From Sphingopyxis sp. (GTDB lineage: Bacteria > Pseudomonadota > Alphaproteobacteria > Sphingomonadales > Sphingomonadaceae), in the NCBI GenBank assembly GCA_030145715.1, contig JAIXHQ010000012.1, forward strand, positions 1 through 64,000: DNA of 64,000 nucleotides, given 5' to 3'. Below, one piece after another: positions 45,937-54,321 of the stretch. The notes below the pieces were generated by a model. It had not been told where the DNA came from, searched no databases, and worked only from the letters and a program-made list of their open reading frames with translations. Numbering within the stretch: the first letter of the stretch is position 1; every line of letters starts with the position of its first letter. The translations under genes were made by a program, and so were the position numbers.

Positions 45937-48114
45937 TTATTTCTCCACCCCCAACTGCGTCAGGACGAAGGCGAATTCCTCGGCATCTTCGCGGAGCGCA
46001 CCCCAGCGGCCGGATTTGCCGGCGTGGCCCGCGCCCATGTTGGTGCGCAGCAGCAACGTCGCGTCATTGGTGCGCGTCGCGCGCAGCTTTGCGACCCATT
46101 TTGCGGGTTCCCAATAGGTGACGCGCGGGTCGTTGAGGCCCGCCGACACCAGCATCGGCGGATAGGATTTTGCCGTCACATTGTCATAGGGGCTGTAGCT
46201 GAGCATATAGTCGAACGCCGCCTTGTCGGTGATCGGATTGCCCCATTCGGGCCATTCGCCCGGGGTCAGCGGCAGCGTTTCGTCGACCATCGTGTTGATG
46301 ACATCGACGAAGGGCACGCCCGCGAGCACCGCGCCCCACAGTTCCGGCGCCTGGTTATAGACCGCGCCCATCACCTGTCCGCCCGCCGAGCGGCCCTCGA
46401 TCGAAATCCTGCCCGCGCTGGTATATTTGGCGGCGATCAGCCCCTTGGCGACGTCGATGAAGTCGTTGAACGTGTTCTTGCGCGCGGTCGTCTTGCCCGC
46501 CAGATACCAGGCACGGCCAAGGTCGTCGCCGCCGCGGACATGCGCGATGGCATAGATCATGCCGCGATCGACAAGGCTGAGCCGCGTCGTCGAAAAACCC
46601 GGCGGGACGCGATAGCCATAAGAACCATAGACATAGAGGTGCATCGGCGCGCTGCCGTCGCGCGGCGTTCCCTTTTTATAGACGAGCGACACCGGCACCG
46701 GAGTCCCGTCGCGCGCGGGCATGTTCACCAATTCGGTTACATATTCATCATGATTATAACCTGAAGGAATTTCCTGCACCTTCAGCGTCTCTAGCTTGCT
46801 ACCCGCAACATCATAGTCGAACACCGTGTCGGGCGTGACCATCGATTCATAATCGAGCCGCAGCTTGTCCTGATGATATTCGGGATTGTCGCCGAGGCCC
46901 GCGACATAGGTCGCCTCTGGAAATGCGATCCGGCCGGGGATCAGCGGCGCGTCGTAGCGACGGACATCGACCTGATCGACGCCCTTTTCGCGCGATTCGA
47001 GGACGAAATAGTCGCGAAAGATCGAAACGCCGGTGATGTAATTGGCGTCCGATCCGGGAATCAGCGTCTTCCATGTTCCCGGCGCCCGGATGTCGGCGGT
47101 GGCGACGCGGAAATTGGGATGGTCGTCGTTGGTATAGACATAGAGCGTCCCGTCGCGTTCATCGACGCTGTATTCGCGGCCCTTTTGCCGCGCCGAGACA
47201 AGCTGCATCTTTGCCTCTGGATTGTCGGCGGGCAGCAGATAGACTTCGCTGGTTTCATTATCGCCCGTCGCGATGACGATATAATTGTCGGCCGCGGTCT
47301 TGCCGATCCCGACGCCGAAACCGATGTCGGCCTCTTTATACAGCAATTTATCGTCCGCGACCGGGGTGCCAAGCCTGTGCAGACGAACATTGTCGGTGCG
47401 CCAGTTTTCATTGGCGAGGCCGTAAAGCAGGGCGTCGCTGTTCGCGGTCCACACCAGCGACGACAGGGTGCCGGGAATGACGTCGGGCAAATCGGCCCAT
47501 GTCGCCAGGTTTTTGAAGCGAACCTCGAACCGTTCGGAGCCATTGTCGTCGAAGGCATAGGCCATCAGATTGCCATCGGGGCTGATCGACACGTCGGCGA
47601 GGCGGAAATATTCCTTGCCCTTTGCCATCGCAACCTCGTCGAGGATCAGGACCGGATCGCCGCCCGCGACGGGTTTGCGATACCATTTCTTATATTCGGC
47701 GCCCTGTTCATATTCGACCCAATAGATCCAGTCGCCGTCCTTTTGCGGGACCGAGGAATCGGCTTCCTTGATCCGCCCCTTCATTTCCTGAAACAGCGTT
47801 TCCACCAGCGCGGCGTGCGGTTTCATCGCCGCGTCGAAATAGGCGTTTTCGGCCTTTACATAGTCCAGCACATCCGCGTCATCGACCGTCGGATAGCTGG
47901 GATCCTTTAGCCAGTGATAGGGATCGGACAACGTCTTGCCGTGCAGCGTCATTTCGTGCGGGCGTTTTTCGGCGACCGGAGCGGCGGACGGGGCGGGGGC
48001 GATACTGGTCAATGCGGCGTCTTTCTCTTTGGCGGACAGGGCGGGGGCAAACAGCGCGGACGATGCGACAAGCGGGGTGGAAATTGCGGTCAGAAACATC
48101 CAAATAGCGCGCAT
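45937..48114 (-). CDS. S9 family peptidase (oligopeptidase B-like)
   Basis: A 725-residue serine peptidase with a signal peptide (about 1-28), so it is probably periplasmic. The beta-propeller half has PYHWLKDPSYPTV near the start, and the catalytic half has Ser in ISIEGRSAGGQVMGAV, Asp in SAGLNDPRVTYWEP and His in NMGAGHAGKSG. This is the prolyl oligopeptidase/oligopeptidase B type, cleaving short peptides, often after basic residues. Start ATG 48114 has AGGGG nine to ten bases upstream. It is divergent from the aminopeptidase P gene, 68 bp apart. Confidence 0.93.
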   Translation of the reverse strand: MRAIWMFLTAISTPLVASSALFAPALSAKEKDAALTSIAPAPSAAPVAEKRPHEMTLHGKTLSDPYHWLKDPSYPTVDDADVLDYVKAENAYFDAAMKPHAALVETLFQEMKGRIKEADSSVPQKDGDWIYWVEYEQGAEYKKWYRKPVAGGDPVLILDEVAMAKGKEYFRLADVSISPDGNLMAYAFDDNGSERFEVRFKNLATWADLPDVIPGTLSSLVWTANSDALLYGLANENWRTDNVRLHRLGTPVADDKLLYKEADIGFGVGIGKTAADNYIVIATGDNETSEVYLLPADNPEAKMQLVSARQKGREYSVDERDGTLYVYTNDDHPNFRVATADIRAPGTWKTLIPGSDANYITGVSIFRDYFVLESREKGVDQVDVRRYDAPLIPGRIAFPEATYVAGLGDNPEYHQDKLRLDYESMVTPDTVFDYDVAGSKLETLKVQEIPSGYNHDEYVTELVNMPARDGTPVPVSLVYKKGTPRDGSAPMHLYVYGSYGYRVPPGFSTTRLSLVDRGMIYAIAHVRGGDDLGRAWYLAGKTTARKNTFNDFIDVAKGLIAAKYTSAGRISIEGRSAGGQVMGAVYNQAPELWGAVLAGVPFVDVINTMVDETLPLTPGEWPEWGNPITDKAAFDYMLSYSPYDNVTAKSYPPMLVSAGLNDPRVTYWEPAKWVAKLRATRTNDATLLLRTNMGAGHAGKSGRWGALREDAEEFAFVLTQLGVEK

Positions 48115-48182
48115 CGAAAAAAATCCCCTGCGATGTCGCCCCATGGGCGGGATTGCCGCGATGTAGGAATAAGGAACGTCTG

Positions 48183-50009
48183 ATGTCCAGCGCCATCCAC
48201 GCAGAACGCCTGTCCCGTGTCCGTGCCGAACTGGCGCGGCGCGGCCTCGACGGCTTTATCGTGCCGATCAGCGATGAACATATGAGCGAATATGTCGGCG
48301 ATTATGCACAGCGCATGGCGTGGCTGACCGGTTTTGGCGGTTCGGCGGGCAGCGCCGCCGTCCTGCCCGCCAAGGCGGCGGTGTTCGTCGACGGACGCTA
48401 TACGGTGCAGGTGCGCGACCAGGTCGACGGGGCGCTGTTCGATTATGTCGGGGTGCCGCAATCGAGCATCGCCGAATGGCTGGGCGCGCATGTCGGCGCG
48501 GGGCAGAAGATCGGGTTCGACCCGTGGCTGCACGGCATCGACTGGGCCCGCGCGCTGGGCCGCGCGCTGAACGCCAGGGGCGCCGAACTGGTGGCGGTCG
48601 AGGCGAACCCGATCGACGCCGCGTGGGACGACCAGCCCGCGCCCAGCGCCGCGCCCGTCGCGATCCATGATGTCGCGCTGGCGGGGCAAGGCGCGGTCGA
48701 AAAGCGCGAGATCATCGCCGACTGGTTAAAGGCCAACGCGCTGGACACGACGGTCATGACCGCGCTCGATTCGATCGCCTGGACATTCAACATCCGGGGT
48801 CAGGACGTCAGCCACACGCCGGTCGGGCTGGCCTTTGCCCTGCTCCACGCCGACGCGACCGCCGACCTGTTCATCGCGCCCGAGAAAATGACCGACGCGG
48901 TGCGCGCCCACCTGGGCAACAGCGTCCGCATCCATGACCGCGCGGCGTTCGAGGCGGCGCTGGCCGGGTTGCAGGACCGCAAGGTCGCGGTCGATCCCGA
49001 TCGCGCGGTCGCCGCCATCTTTACCGCGCTGGACGCCGCCGGGGCCCGGATCGAACGCCACCGCGACCCCGCGGTGCTGCCCAAGGCGATCAAGAATGCC
49101 GTCGAACTGGACGGAACGCGCGCCGCGCATGTGCGCGACGGGGTCGCCGTGGCGCGATTTTTGAGATGGATGGAAGAGGTCGCGCCGCAGGGCGGGCTGG
49201 ACGAACTGGGCGCCGCCGCCAAGCTGCGCGAATTTCGCGACCGGACCGGCGCGCTGGTCGACCTGTCGTTCGACACCATATCGGCGGCGGGCCCCAATGG
49301 CGCCTTGCCGCATTACAAGGTCGATGCGACGACGAACCGCGCGGTGGAAACGGGTACGTTGTACCTGGTCGATTCGGGCGGCCAATATGCCGACGGCACG
49401 ACCGACATCACGCGCACGATCGCGATCGGCGCGCCGACGGCGGAAATGCGCCGCCGTTTCACCCAGGTTCTGAAGGGGCATATCGCACTGGCCATGGCGC
49501 GTTTTCCCAAGGGGACGCGCGGCAGCCAACTCGACATATTGGCGCGCCAATATCTGTGGGCCGACGGGGTCGATTATGCCCATGGCACCGGTCATGGCGT
49601 CGGATCCTATCTGGCGGTTCACGAAGGGCCGCAGCGCATCGCCAAGCCCGCCGGCGGACAGGCGGGGACCGAGGAGCCGTTGCACGCGGGCATGATCCTG
49701 TCGAACGAACCCGGATATTACAAGGCGGGCGCCTTTGGCATCCGGATCGAGAATCTGGTCGTCGTCACCCCCGTCCGCATCGACGGCGCCGAAGAGGATA
49801 TGCTGGGGTTCGAAACCATCACCTTTGCCCCGATCGCGCAGGACCTGATCGATTCGGCGCTGCTTTCACCCGCCGAGGCCGACTGGATCGACGCTTATCA
49901 TGCGCAGGTGTTCGAAAAGCTGGCGGGCGGAACCGATGGCGACGACCGCGCCTGGCTGGAGACGGCCTGCGCGCCGATCGGCCGGTCGCCCGCCGCGCTG
50001 GCGGCCTGA
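48183..50009 (+). CDS. pepP: Aminopeptidase P family protein (Xaa-Pro aminopeptidase)
   Basis: A 608-residue M24 metallopeptidase of the long, three-domain type. Two creatinase-like N-terminal domains are followed by the catalytic pita-bread domain with metal ligands in LVDSGGQYADGTTDITRT, GTGHGVGSYLAVHEGP, ILSNEPGYYK and IRIENLV. It removes an N-terminal residue before proline. ATG 48183 has AAGGAA about nine bases upstream. Length is normal for the long form; no signal peptide, so cytoplasmic. Confidence 0.95.
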   Translation: MSSAIHAERLSRVRAELARRGLDGFIVPISDEHMSEYVGDYAQRMAWLTGFGGSAGSAAVLPAKAAVFVDGRYTVQVRDQVDGALFDYVGVPQSSIAEWLGAHVGAGQKIGFDPWLHGIDWARALGRALNARGAELVAVEANPIDAAWDDQPAPSAAPVAIHDVALAGQGAVEKREIIADWLKANALDTTVMTALDSIAWTFNIRGQDVSHTPVGLAFALLHADATADLFIAPEKMTDAVRAHLGNSVRIHDRAAFEAALAGLQDRKVAVDPDRAVAAIFTALDAAGARIERHRDPAVLPKAIKNAVELDGTRAAHVRDGVAVARFLRWMEEVAPQGGLDELGAAAKLREFRDRTGALVDLSFDTISAAGPNGALPHYKVDATTNRAVETGTLYLVDSGGQYADGTTDITRTIAIGAPTAEMRRRFTQVLKGHIALAMARFPKGTRGSQLDILARQYLWADGVDYAHGTGHGVGSYLAVHEGPQRIAKPAGGQAGTEEPLHAGMILSNEPGYYKAGAFGIRIENLVVVTPVRIDGAEEDMLGFETITFAPIAQDLIDSALLSPAEADWIDAYHAQVFEKLAGGTDGDDRAWLETACAPIGRSPAALAA

Positions 50010-50018
50010 TCCCCCGCC

Positions 50019-50480
50019 ATGGACCGGAGCAATTGGACCGTCCCGATCGACGATTTTCGCGTCCATGAAACGGTGCGCGTGCGTTTCAACGAGATCGACG
50101 GGCAGAATATCGTCTTTAACGGCAATTACCTGATTTACGCCGATATTGGCGTGACCGAATATTTCCGGGCGCTGGGCGAGGGACAGCCCGGCCCCTATTT
50201 TCACCAATATGGTACAGATATTCGCGAGGTTCATTGCGAGATCGATTATCACGGGTCGGCGCGGCTGGACGAACTGATCACCATCGCGGCGCGGATCAGC
50301 CGGTTCGGACGGACGAGTTTCACGCTGCATTGCGCGATCTTTCGCGGACACGAGCGATTGACCGACATCGAAATCAGCTATGCCCATATCGACCTGGACA
50401 GCGGCGGCGCGACGCCATTGCCGGGCAGTTTCATCGCCGAAGTGCGCCGATTCGAAAAAACGGTCCCGGCACAGGACTGA
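50019..50480 (+). CDS. Thioesterase family protein (hot-dog fold)
   Basis: A 153-residue acyl-CoA thioesterase of the 4-hydroxybenzoyl-CoA type. The hallmark stretch VRVRFNEIDGQNIVFNGNYL replaces the usual RFxDTDxxGxVxxxNYL; the key Asp is at the EID position. Other blocks are IDYHGSARLDELITIAARI and CAIFRGHERLTDIEISYAHI. The substrate is unknown. It starts 9 bp after pepP and is probably co-transcribed. A strong hairpin follows. Confidence 0.85.
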   Translation: MDRSNWTVPIDDFRVHETVRVRFNEIDGQNIVFNGNYLIYADIGVTEYFRALGEGQPGPYFHQYGTDIREVHCEIDYHGSARLDELITIAARISRFGRTSFTLHCAIFRGHERLTDIEISYAHIDLDSGGATPLPGSFIAEVRRFEKTVPAQD

Positions 50481-50541
50481 TTCGCGGGTGCGGGCCGGAC
50501 GCCCGACAGTCCCTCTCTCGACCAAAAAGGTTGAAAAAAAA

Positions 50542-50561
50542 GGGCCACCCGTGGGTGGCCC
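50542..50561. terminator. Terminator hairpin downstream of the thioesterase gene
   Basis: A perfect 9-bp stem GGGCCACCC/GGGTGGCCC. On the plus strand it is followed only by GTGAAAGTTTTG. On the minus strand it runs straight into eight T (plus-strand A run at 50534-50541) and a second T-rich stretch. It is therefore best suited to stop leftward transcription, although the only annotated gene upstream is rightward. Confidence 0.75.
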
Positions 50562-50581
50562 GTGAAAGTTTTGGGAGAGGA

Positions 50582-50664
50582 TGCCTAAAAGGCAGGGTCA
50601 TATTGCAGCGCACAAAAAATTGTGCAACTGCGAAATGAACATCTGCTATTGCATTTTTTGCAAT
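50582..50664. promoter_or_regulatory. Cluster of inverted repeats upstream of the ribD-linked operon
   Basis: Three palindromes lie here: TGCCT/AGGCA (50582-50594), GCACAA-AAAA-TTGTGC (50610-50625), flanked by GCAG and CTGC (50605-50608, 50628-50631), and ATTGCA-TTTTT-TGCAAT (50648-50664). The stretch is AT-rich compared with the rest of the window. They look like operator sites. The CTGC/GCAG-type elements recall PhaR sites near phasin genes, but no phasin gene is present, so that link is only a guess. Confidence 0.5.
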
Positions 50665-50742
50665 CGAGAACGTTATCATCGATCATTCGGCGCAATCCTC
50701 CTCCCCCTCGCAAATTCCCGCCACATCGCCTAAATCAGGGGC

Positions 50743-51210
50743 ATGGGAATGTTCAACAAGATGGATGTCGGTGGCGGCCTGGCGGATTTCTGGGCCTATA
50801 TCCGCGAACCGCGCCCGCATCGCTGGGCCGCGTGGGGCGTTGCGCTGGCGCTGACCTGGACCGTTTTCACCGGGGTCGAGAAATATCTGATCCCCTATGA
50901 AAAGCCCAAGGAACAGATCATCTATTTCGAAAATTGGGGGGCGGACCGCAGCGCCGCCGACATCCGCGCCGACTGGATCGCGCGCGCCAAGGCGACGACG
51001 CTGCACAATGCCAAGAAACGCGCCGAATATCAGCGGTTCGCCGACAGCCTGGGGATCGAATATGATTCGGCGGAGGCCGACAGGGTGACGCGCGAGACGC
51101 TGGGCGCCGAAGCGGCGGCCGAGGCGAAGAAAAAGCCGGTGCCGGTGCATGTGCGTTCGACCCTGGCCGAACGCGCCGCGCGCCAACCGGCCGGCAAACC
51201 CCAGCCCTGA
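50743..51210 (+). CDS. Hypothetical membrane protein upstream of ribD
   Basis: A 155-residue protein with one transmembrane helix (AAWGVALALTWTVFTGVE, about residues 28-45) and a charged, mostly helical tail (ADIRADWIARAKATTLHNAKK, cut here). I do not recognise a named family. The stop overlaps the ribD start by one base, so it is translated together with ribD. No role in riboflavin synthesis is known. Confidence 0.75.
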   Translation: MGMFNKMDVGGGLADFWAYIREPRPHRWAAWGVALALTWTVFTGVEKYLIPYEKPKEQIIYFENWGADRSAADIRADWIARAKATTLHNAKKRAEYQRFADSLGIEYDSAEADRVTRETLGAEAAAEAKKKPVPVHVRSTLAERAARQPAGKPQP

Positions 51211-52187
51211 TGCGGCGACCGCCCGCCGATGCCGACTGGATGGCGGTCGCCATCGCGCTGTCGCGGCGCGGCCGACCTGCGGCGGCGCCCAATCCCAATG
51301 TCGGTTGCCTGCTGGTGCGCGACGGCATCGTCGTGGCGCGCGGATGGACCCAGCCCGGCGGGCGCCCCCATGCCGAGGCGGTGGCGATCGCGGCGGCGGG
51401 CACCACGGCGCGCGGCGCGACCGCCTATGTCAGCCTGGAACCCTGTGCCCATGCCAGCGCGCGCGGCGGTTGCTGTACCGACGCGCTGATCGCCGCCGGA
51501 GTGGCGCGCGTCGTGATCGCGGCGCAGGACCCCGATCCGCGCACCGATGGCCGGGGCATCGCCCGGTTGCAGGACGCGGGGGTCGAGGTCATGTTCAACA
51601 TGGCGGCCGCCGACGCGCGGCGGGCGATGGCGCCATGGTGGTCGCGCACGACGCGCGGGCGACCGTTCGTCACGCTGAAACTGGCGACGTCGCTGGACGG
51701 GCGGATCGCGCGCGCCGACGGGTCGAGCCGCTGGATCACCGGCGACCGCGCCCGCGCCCATGGCCATTTGGAACGCGCGCGGCATCAGGCGATCCTGGTC
51801 GGGCGCGGCACATTCGACGCCGACGCGCCCCGGCTGGACGTGCGATTGCCGGGGCTGGAGGATCGCAGCCCCCGCAAGCTGCTGTTCACCCGCGGCGCGG
51901 CGCCCGACGGCTGGACCGCCGTCGCGTCCCCCGATGCGGCGCTGGACGTCGATTCGATCCTGGTCGAGGGGGGCGCGGGCGCGGCGTCGGCGTTTCTGGC
52001 CGCCGACCGCGTCGACCGGCTGATCCTCTATCGCGCGCCGATCCTGATCGGCGACGGCAAGCCCGCGCTGAACGACATCGGCCTGGCCGACCTGGCCGAC
52101 GCGCATGGCCGCTGGCGCCCGACCGACAGCCGCCTGCTTGGCAGCGACCGGATCGACGTCTACGAGCGGGTCAGAGAAGGATCCTAG
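51210..52187 (+). CDS. ribD: Bifunctional riboflavin deaminase/reductase RibD
   Basis: A 325-residue enzyme for two early steps: deamination of the pyrimidine intermediate and reduction of its ribosyl group. The zinc deaminase has HAEAVA (His54, Glu56) and LEPCAH with Cys79 and a later Cys88. The stretch between (ASARGG) differs from the common GRTPP. The reductase domain has VTLKLATSLDGRIA, SRWITGDRARAHGHLERA, ILVGRGTFDADAP and ILVEGGAGAASAFL. Start ATG overlaps the upstream stop by one base; ribE follows 5 bp later. Confidence 0.95.
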   Translation: MRRPPADADWMAVAIALSRRGRPAAAPNPNVGCLLVRDGIVVARGWTQPGGRPHAEAVAIAAAGTTARGATAYVSLEPCAHASARGGCCTDALIAAGVARVVIAAQDPDPRTDGRGIARLQDAGVEVMFNMAAADARRAMAPWWSRTTRGRPFVTLKLATSLDGRIARADGSSRWITGDRARAHGHLERARHQAILVGRGTFDADAPRLDVRLPGLEDRSPRKLLFTRGAAPDGWTAVASPDAALDVDSILVEGGAGAASAFLAADRVDRLILYRAPILIGDGKPALNDIGLADLADAHGRWRPTDSRLLGSDRIDVYERVREGS

Positions 52188-52192
52188 CCCCC

Positions 52193-52807
52193 ATGTTCAC
52201 CGGCATCATCACCGACATCGGCCATGTCCGCAGCCGCGAGGATCGCGGCGACGCGCGGCTGGTCATCGGCACCGTTTACGACACCGACACCATCGACCTT
52301 GGCGCGTCGATCGCCTGTTCGGGCGCCTGCCTGACCGTCGTCGACAAGGGCCGGGACGCCGACGGCCACTGGTTCGCGATCGACGCCAGCGCCGAAACCA
52401 TCGCGCGCACCGCGGCGGGCATGTGGGACGCCGGACGCCGCCTGAACCTGGAACGCGCGCTGAAGGTCGGCGACGAACTGGGCGGGCATATCGTCACCGG
52501 CCATGTCGACGCGGTCGGCCGGATCGTTTCACTGGAACCCGTCGGCGACAGCGTGACCGTCACGGTGGCCGCGCCCGCGACGCTGGCGCCGCATATCGCC
52601 GCCAAGGGATCGATCACCGTCGACGGCGTGTCGCTGACCGTCAACGATGTGATCGACCAGCCGGACGGCGAGGCGCATTTCACGCTGAACATCATTCCGC
52701 ACACACAGGCGATGACGACGCTGGACGAAGCGGCGACGGGGCGTCCGGTGAACCTGGAGATCGACATTCTGGCCCGCTATCTGGCGCGGATGCAGGCGCG
52801 GGGATGA
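52193..52807 (+). CDS. ribE: Riboflavin synthase, alpha subunit
   Basis: A 204-residue enzyme joining two 6,7-dimethyl-8-ribityllumazine molecules into riboflavin. Both lumazine-binding repeats are present: MFTGIITDIGHVRS, then ACSGACLTVVD, and GGHIVTGHVDAVGRIVS, then ITVDGVSLTVNDV. The conserved N-terminal MFTGII sets the start at 52193. It lies 5 bp behind ribD, and its stop overlaps the next gene by 4 bp. Confidence 0.97.
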   Translation: MFTGIITDIGHVRSREDRGDARLVIGTVYDTDTIDLGASIACSGACLTVVDKGRDADGHWFAIDASAETIARTAAGMWDAGRRLNLERALKVGDELGGHIVTGHVDAVGRIVSLEPVGDSVTVTVAAPATLAPHIAAKGSITVDGVSLTVNDVIDQPDGEAHFTLNIIPHTQAMTTLDEAATGRPVNLEIDILARYLARMQARG

Positions 52808-53184
52808 CGACCGAGCGCCATGACGCCGCCCGGCCGCCACACTGGCACTGGCGCCGGTGGCTGTGGGTCGCGGCCGCGATCCTGCTGGCATGGCAGATTT
52901 ATGCAGGTGGGGGCGAAGCGACGGCAAGGATCGCGGCGGCGCTTGGCGCGACCGCGCTGCTCGTCGCGCTGGGCTTTGCCGTGCAATATGTCGAGCAGCG
53001 GACGGAACGCCCGCGCCGGACCTATCTGCGCTGGGCCTATGCCGCCGCGGTGCTGGCGATCGTGCTCGTCGCGATGCCGCTGGCGATCGGCGCGGGGTTC
53101 ATCGTCGGCGTGATGCTGTGGACCGGCTTTTCGGCGGCGGGGCTGGCCTGGGCGATCTCTTACGAGCGCACCGAACCGCTTTGA
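52804..53184 (+). CDS. Small membrane protein, unknown
   Basis: A 126-residue protein with about four hydrophobic helices (WLWVAAAILLAWQIY, ALGATALLVALGFAV, AAAVLAIVLVAMPLAIG, IVGVMLWTGFSAAGLAWAI). It is coupled to ribE by ATGA. I do not recognise the family. A riboflavin transporter role cannot be claimed; it has none of the usual ribN or RibU motifs that I can see. Confidence 0.7.
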   Translation: MTTERHDAARPPHWHWRRWLWVAAAILLAWQIYAGGGEATARIAAALGATALLVALGFAVQYVEQRTERPRRTYLRWAYAAAVLAIVLVAMPLAIGAGFIVGVMLWTGFSAAGLAWAISYERTEPL

Positions 53185-53240
53185 TCATTGCCTGTCCGTG
53201 ATTTGCGAGCCGCGGAATATTCCATGGCACCCGAAATCGC

Positions 53241-53708
53241 TTAAAATTCCGTCCAGCCCGCCGCGAGTTCAGGGTCGGCCGCCAGCATCGACCGGCGCAT
53301 CGCGATCCGCCCGATGCGCAGCAGTTCGGCCCGCCGCCGCGCCGGGGCAAGGTCGCAGGCCACCGCATCGCGCACCACCGCCGCGCCATAACGGTCGGCG
53401 ACGATCAGCCCCGATGTTTCGCGGCGGTAACCCTCGGTCTCCAGAATCGAGGGGTCGAGCCCCGCCGCGAGCGCCCAATAGAAATGGTCGCACCAGTCGC
53501 AATAGTCGGGCCATTTGCCATCGCCGTGCAGGTCCGCGCGGCTCACCTTGATCTCGACAATGGTGATCCGGCCCTTGGCGTCAATGGCGGTCAGGTCGGT
53601 GCGCCGGCCATTGGGCAATGTGACTTCGGGAATGGCGACGAGACCCTGCTGCGCGAACAGCCGGCACACCCCGCGCGCGACATCCGCGGCCGTGATCGGG
53701 TCCGTCAT
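53241..53708 (-). CDS. mmcB: MmcB family DNA repair protein
   Basis: A 155-residue protein with a restriction-nuclease-like core: DLTAIDAKGRITIVEIKVSRADL, which holds the PD-(D/E)xK-like D and ExK residues, then CDHFYWALAAG. This is the MmcB family, linked in Caulobacter to mitomycin C resistance. Its start is 17 bp beyond the ssb stop on the same strand, so the two are likely co-transcribed. No GTTC-N7-GTTC SOS box was seen in the short gap. Confidence 0.9.
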   Translation of the reverse strand: MTDPITAADVARGVCRLFAQQGLVAIPEVTLPNGRRTDLTAIDAKGRITIVEIKVSRADLHGDGKWPDYCDWCDHFYWALAAGLDPSILETEGYRRETSGLIVADRYGAAVVRDAVACDLAPARRRAELLRIGRIAMRRSMLAADPELAAGWTEF

Positions 53709-53725
53709 CGCCTAAAGCCCCGCGA

Positions 53726-54289
53726 TCAGAAGGGGACGTCGTCGTCCAGGTCGTCGTCGAACGGCGGGCGTCCGCCGCCCGAATTGCCGCCGCTGCCGCC
53801 GCCGCCTTGATTCCAGCCGCCGCCGGAGCCGCCGCCCGACGATCCGCTGCCGCCGCCCTGGTTCCAGCCGCCGCCCGAACCGCCGCCGCTCCATTCGTCA
53901 CCGCCGCCGCCGCCGCCACCGCGCGATCCGCCACCCGGCGCGCCGTCGAGCATGGTCAGCGATCCGCCCATGCCCGCGATCACGATTTCGGTCGTATATT
54001 TGTCGTTGCCGTCGCGGTCCTGCCATTTGCGCGTGCGCAGCGACCCTTCGATATAGACCTTTGACCCTTTTTTCAGATAGCGTTCGACGACGCCGATCAG
54101 CCCTTCGCCATTGATGACGACCTGGTGCCATTCGGTGCGCTCCTTGCGCTCGCCGGTCATGCGGTCCTTCCATTGTTCGGACGTCGCGATCCGCAGATTC
54201 GCAACCTTGCCGCCGTTCTGGAACGACTTGATTTCCGGGTCGGCGCCCAGATTGCCGATCAGAATTACCTTGTTGACGCTGCCAGCCAT
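53726..54289 (-). CDS. ssb: Single-stranded DNA-binding protein
   Basis: A 187-residue SSB. The OB fold ([19 protein letters not shown], then [17 protein letters not shown]) spans about residues 1-112. A Gly/Ser/Trp/Asn/Gln linker follows with an internally repeated [10 protein letters not shown] block, and the acidic tip ends DDDVPF, which binds partner proteins. ATG 54289 gives the usual start. It lies 32 bp beyond feoB on the same strand, though its own promoter inside feoB is likely. Confidence 0.97.
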   Translation of the reverse strand: MAGSVNKVILIGNLGADPEIKSFQNGGKVANLRIATSEQWKDRMTGERKERTEWHQVVINGEGLIGVVERYLKKGSKVYIEGSLRTRKWQDRDGNDKYTTEIVIAGMGGSLTMLDGAPGGGSRGGGGGGGDEWSGGGSGGGWNQGGGSGSSGGGSGGGWNQGGGGSGGNSGGGRPPFDDDLDDDVPF

Positions 54290-54321
54290 CCGCCGCTCCG
54301 CTCCGCTAGAAAATGGGAGGA

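Noticed and set aside
53214-53223. Palindrome GGAATATTCC between convergent genes
   Set aside because: Ten bases only, with no flanking symmetry or nearby promoter; too short to support a function.
53726-53940. Short repeats resembling a CRISPR array
   Set aside because: The repeats are the Gly-rich coding repeats of the SSB linker; there are no spacers and no cas genes.
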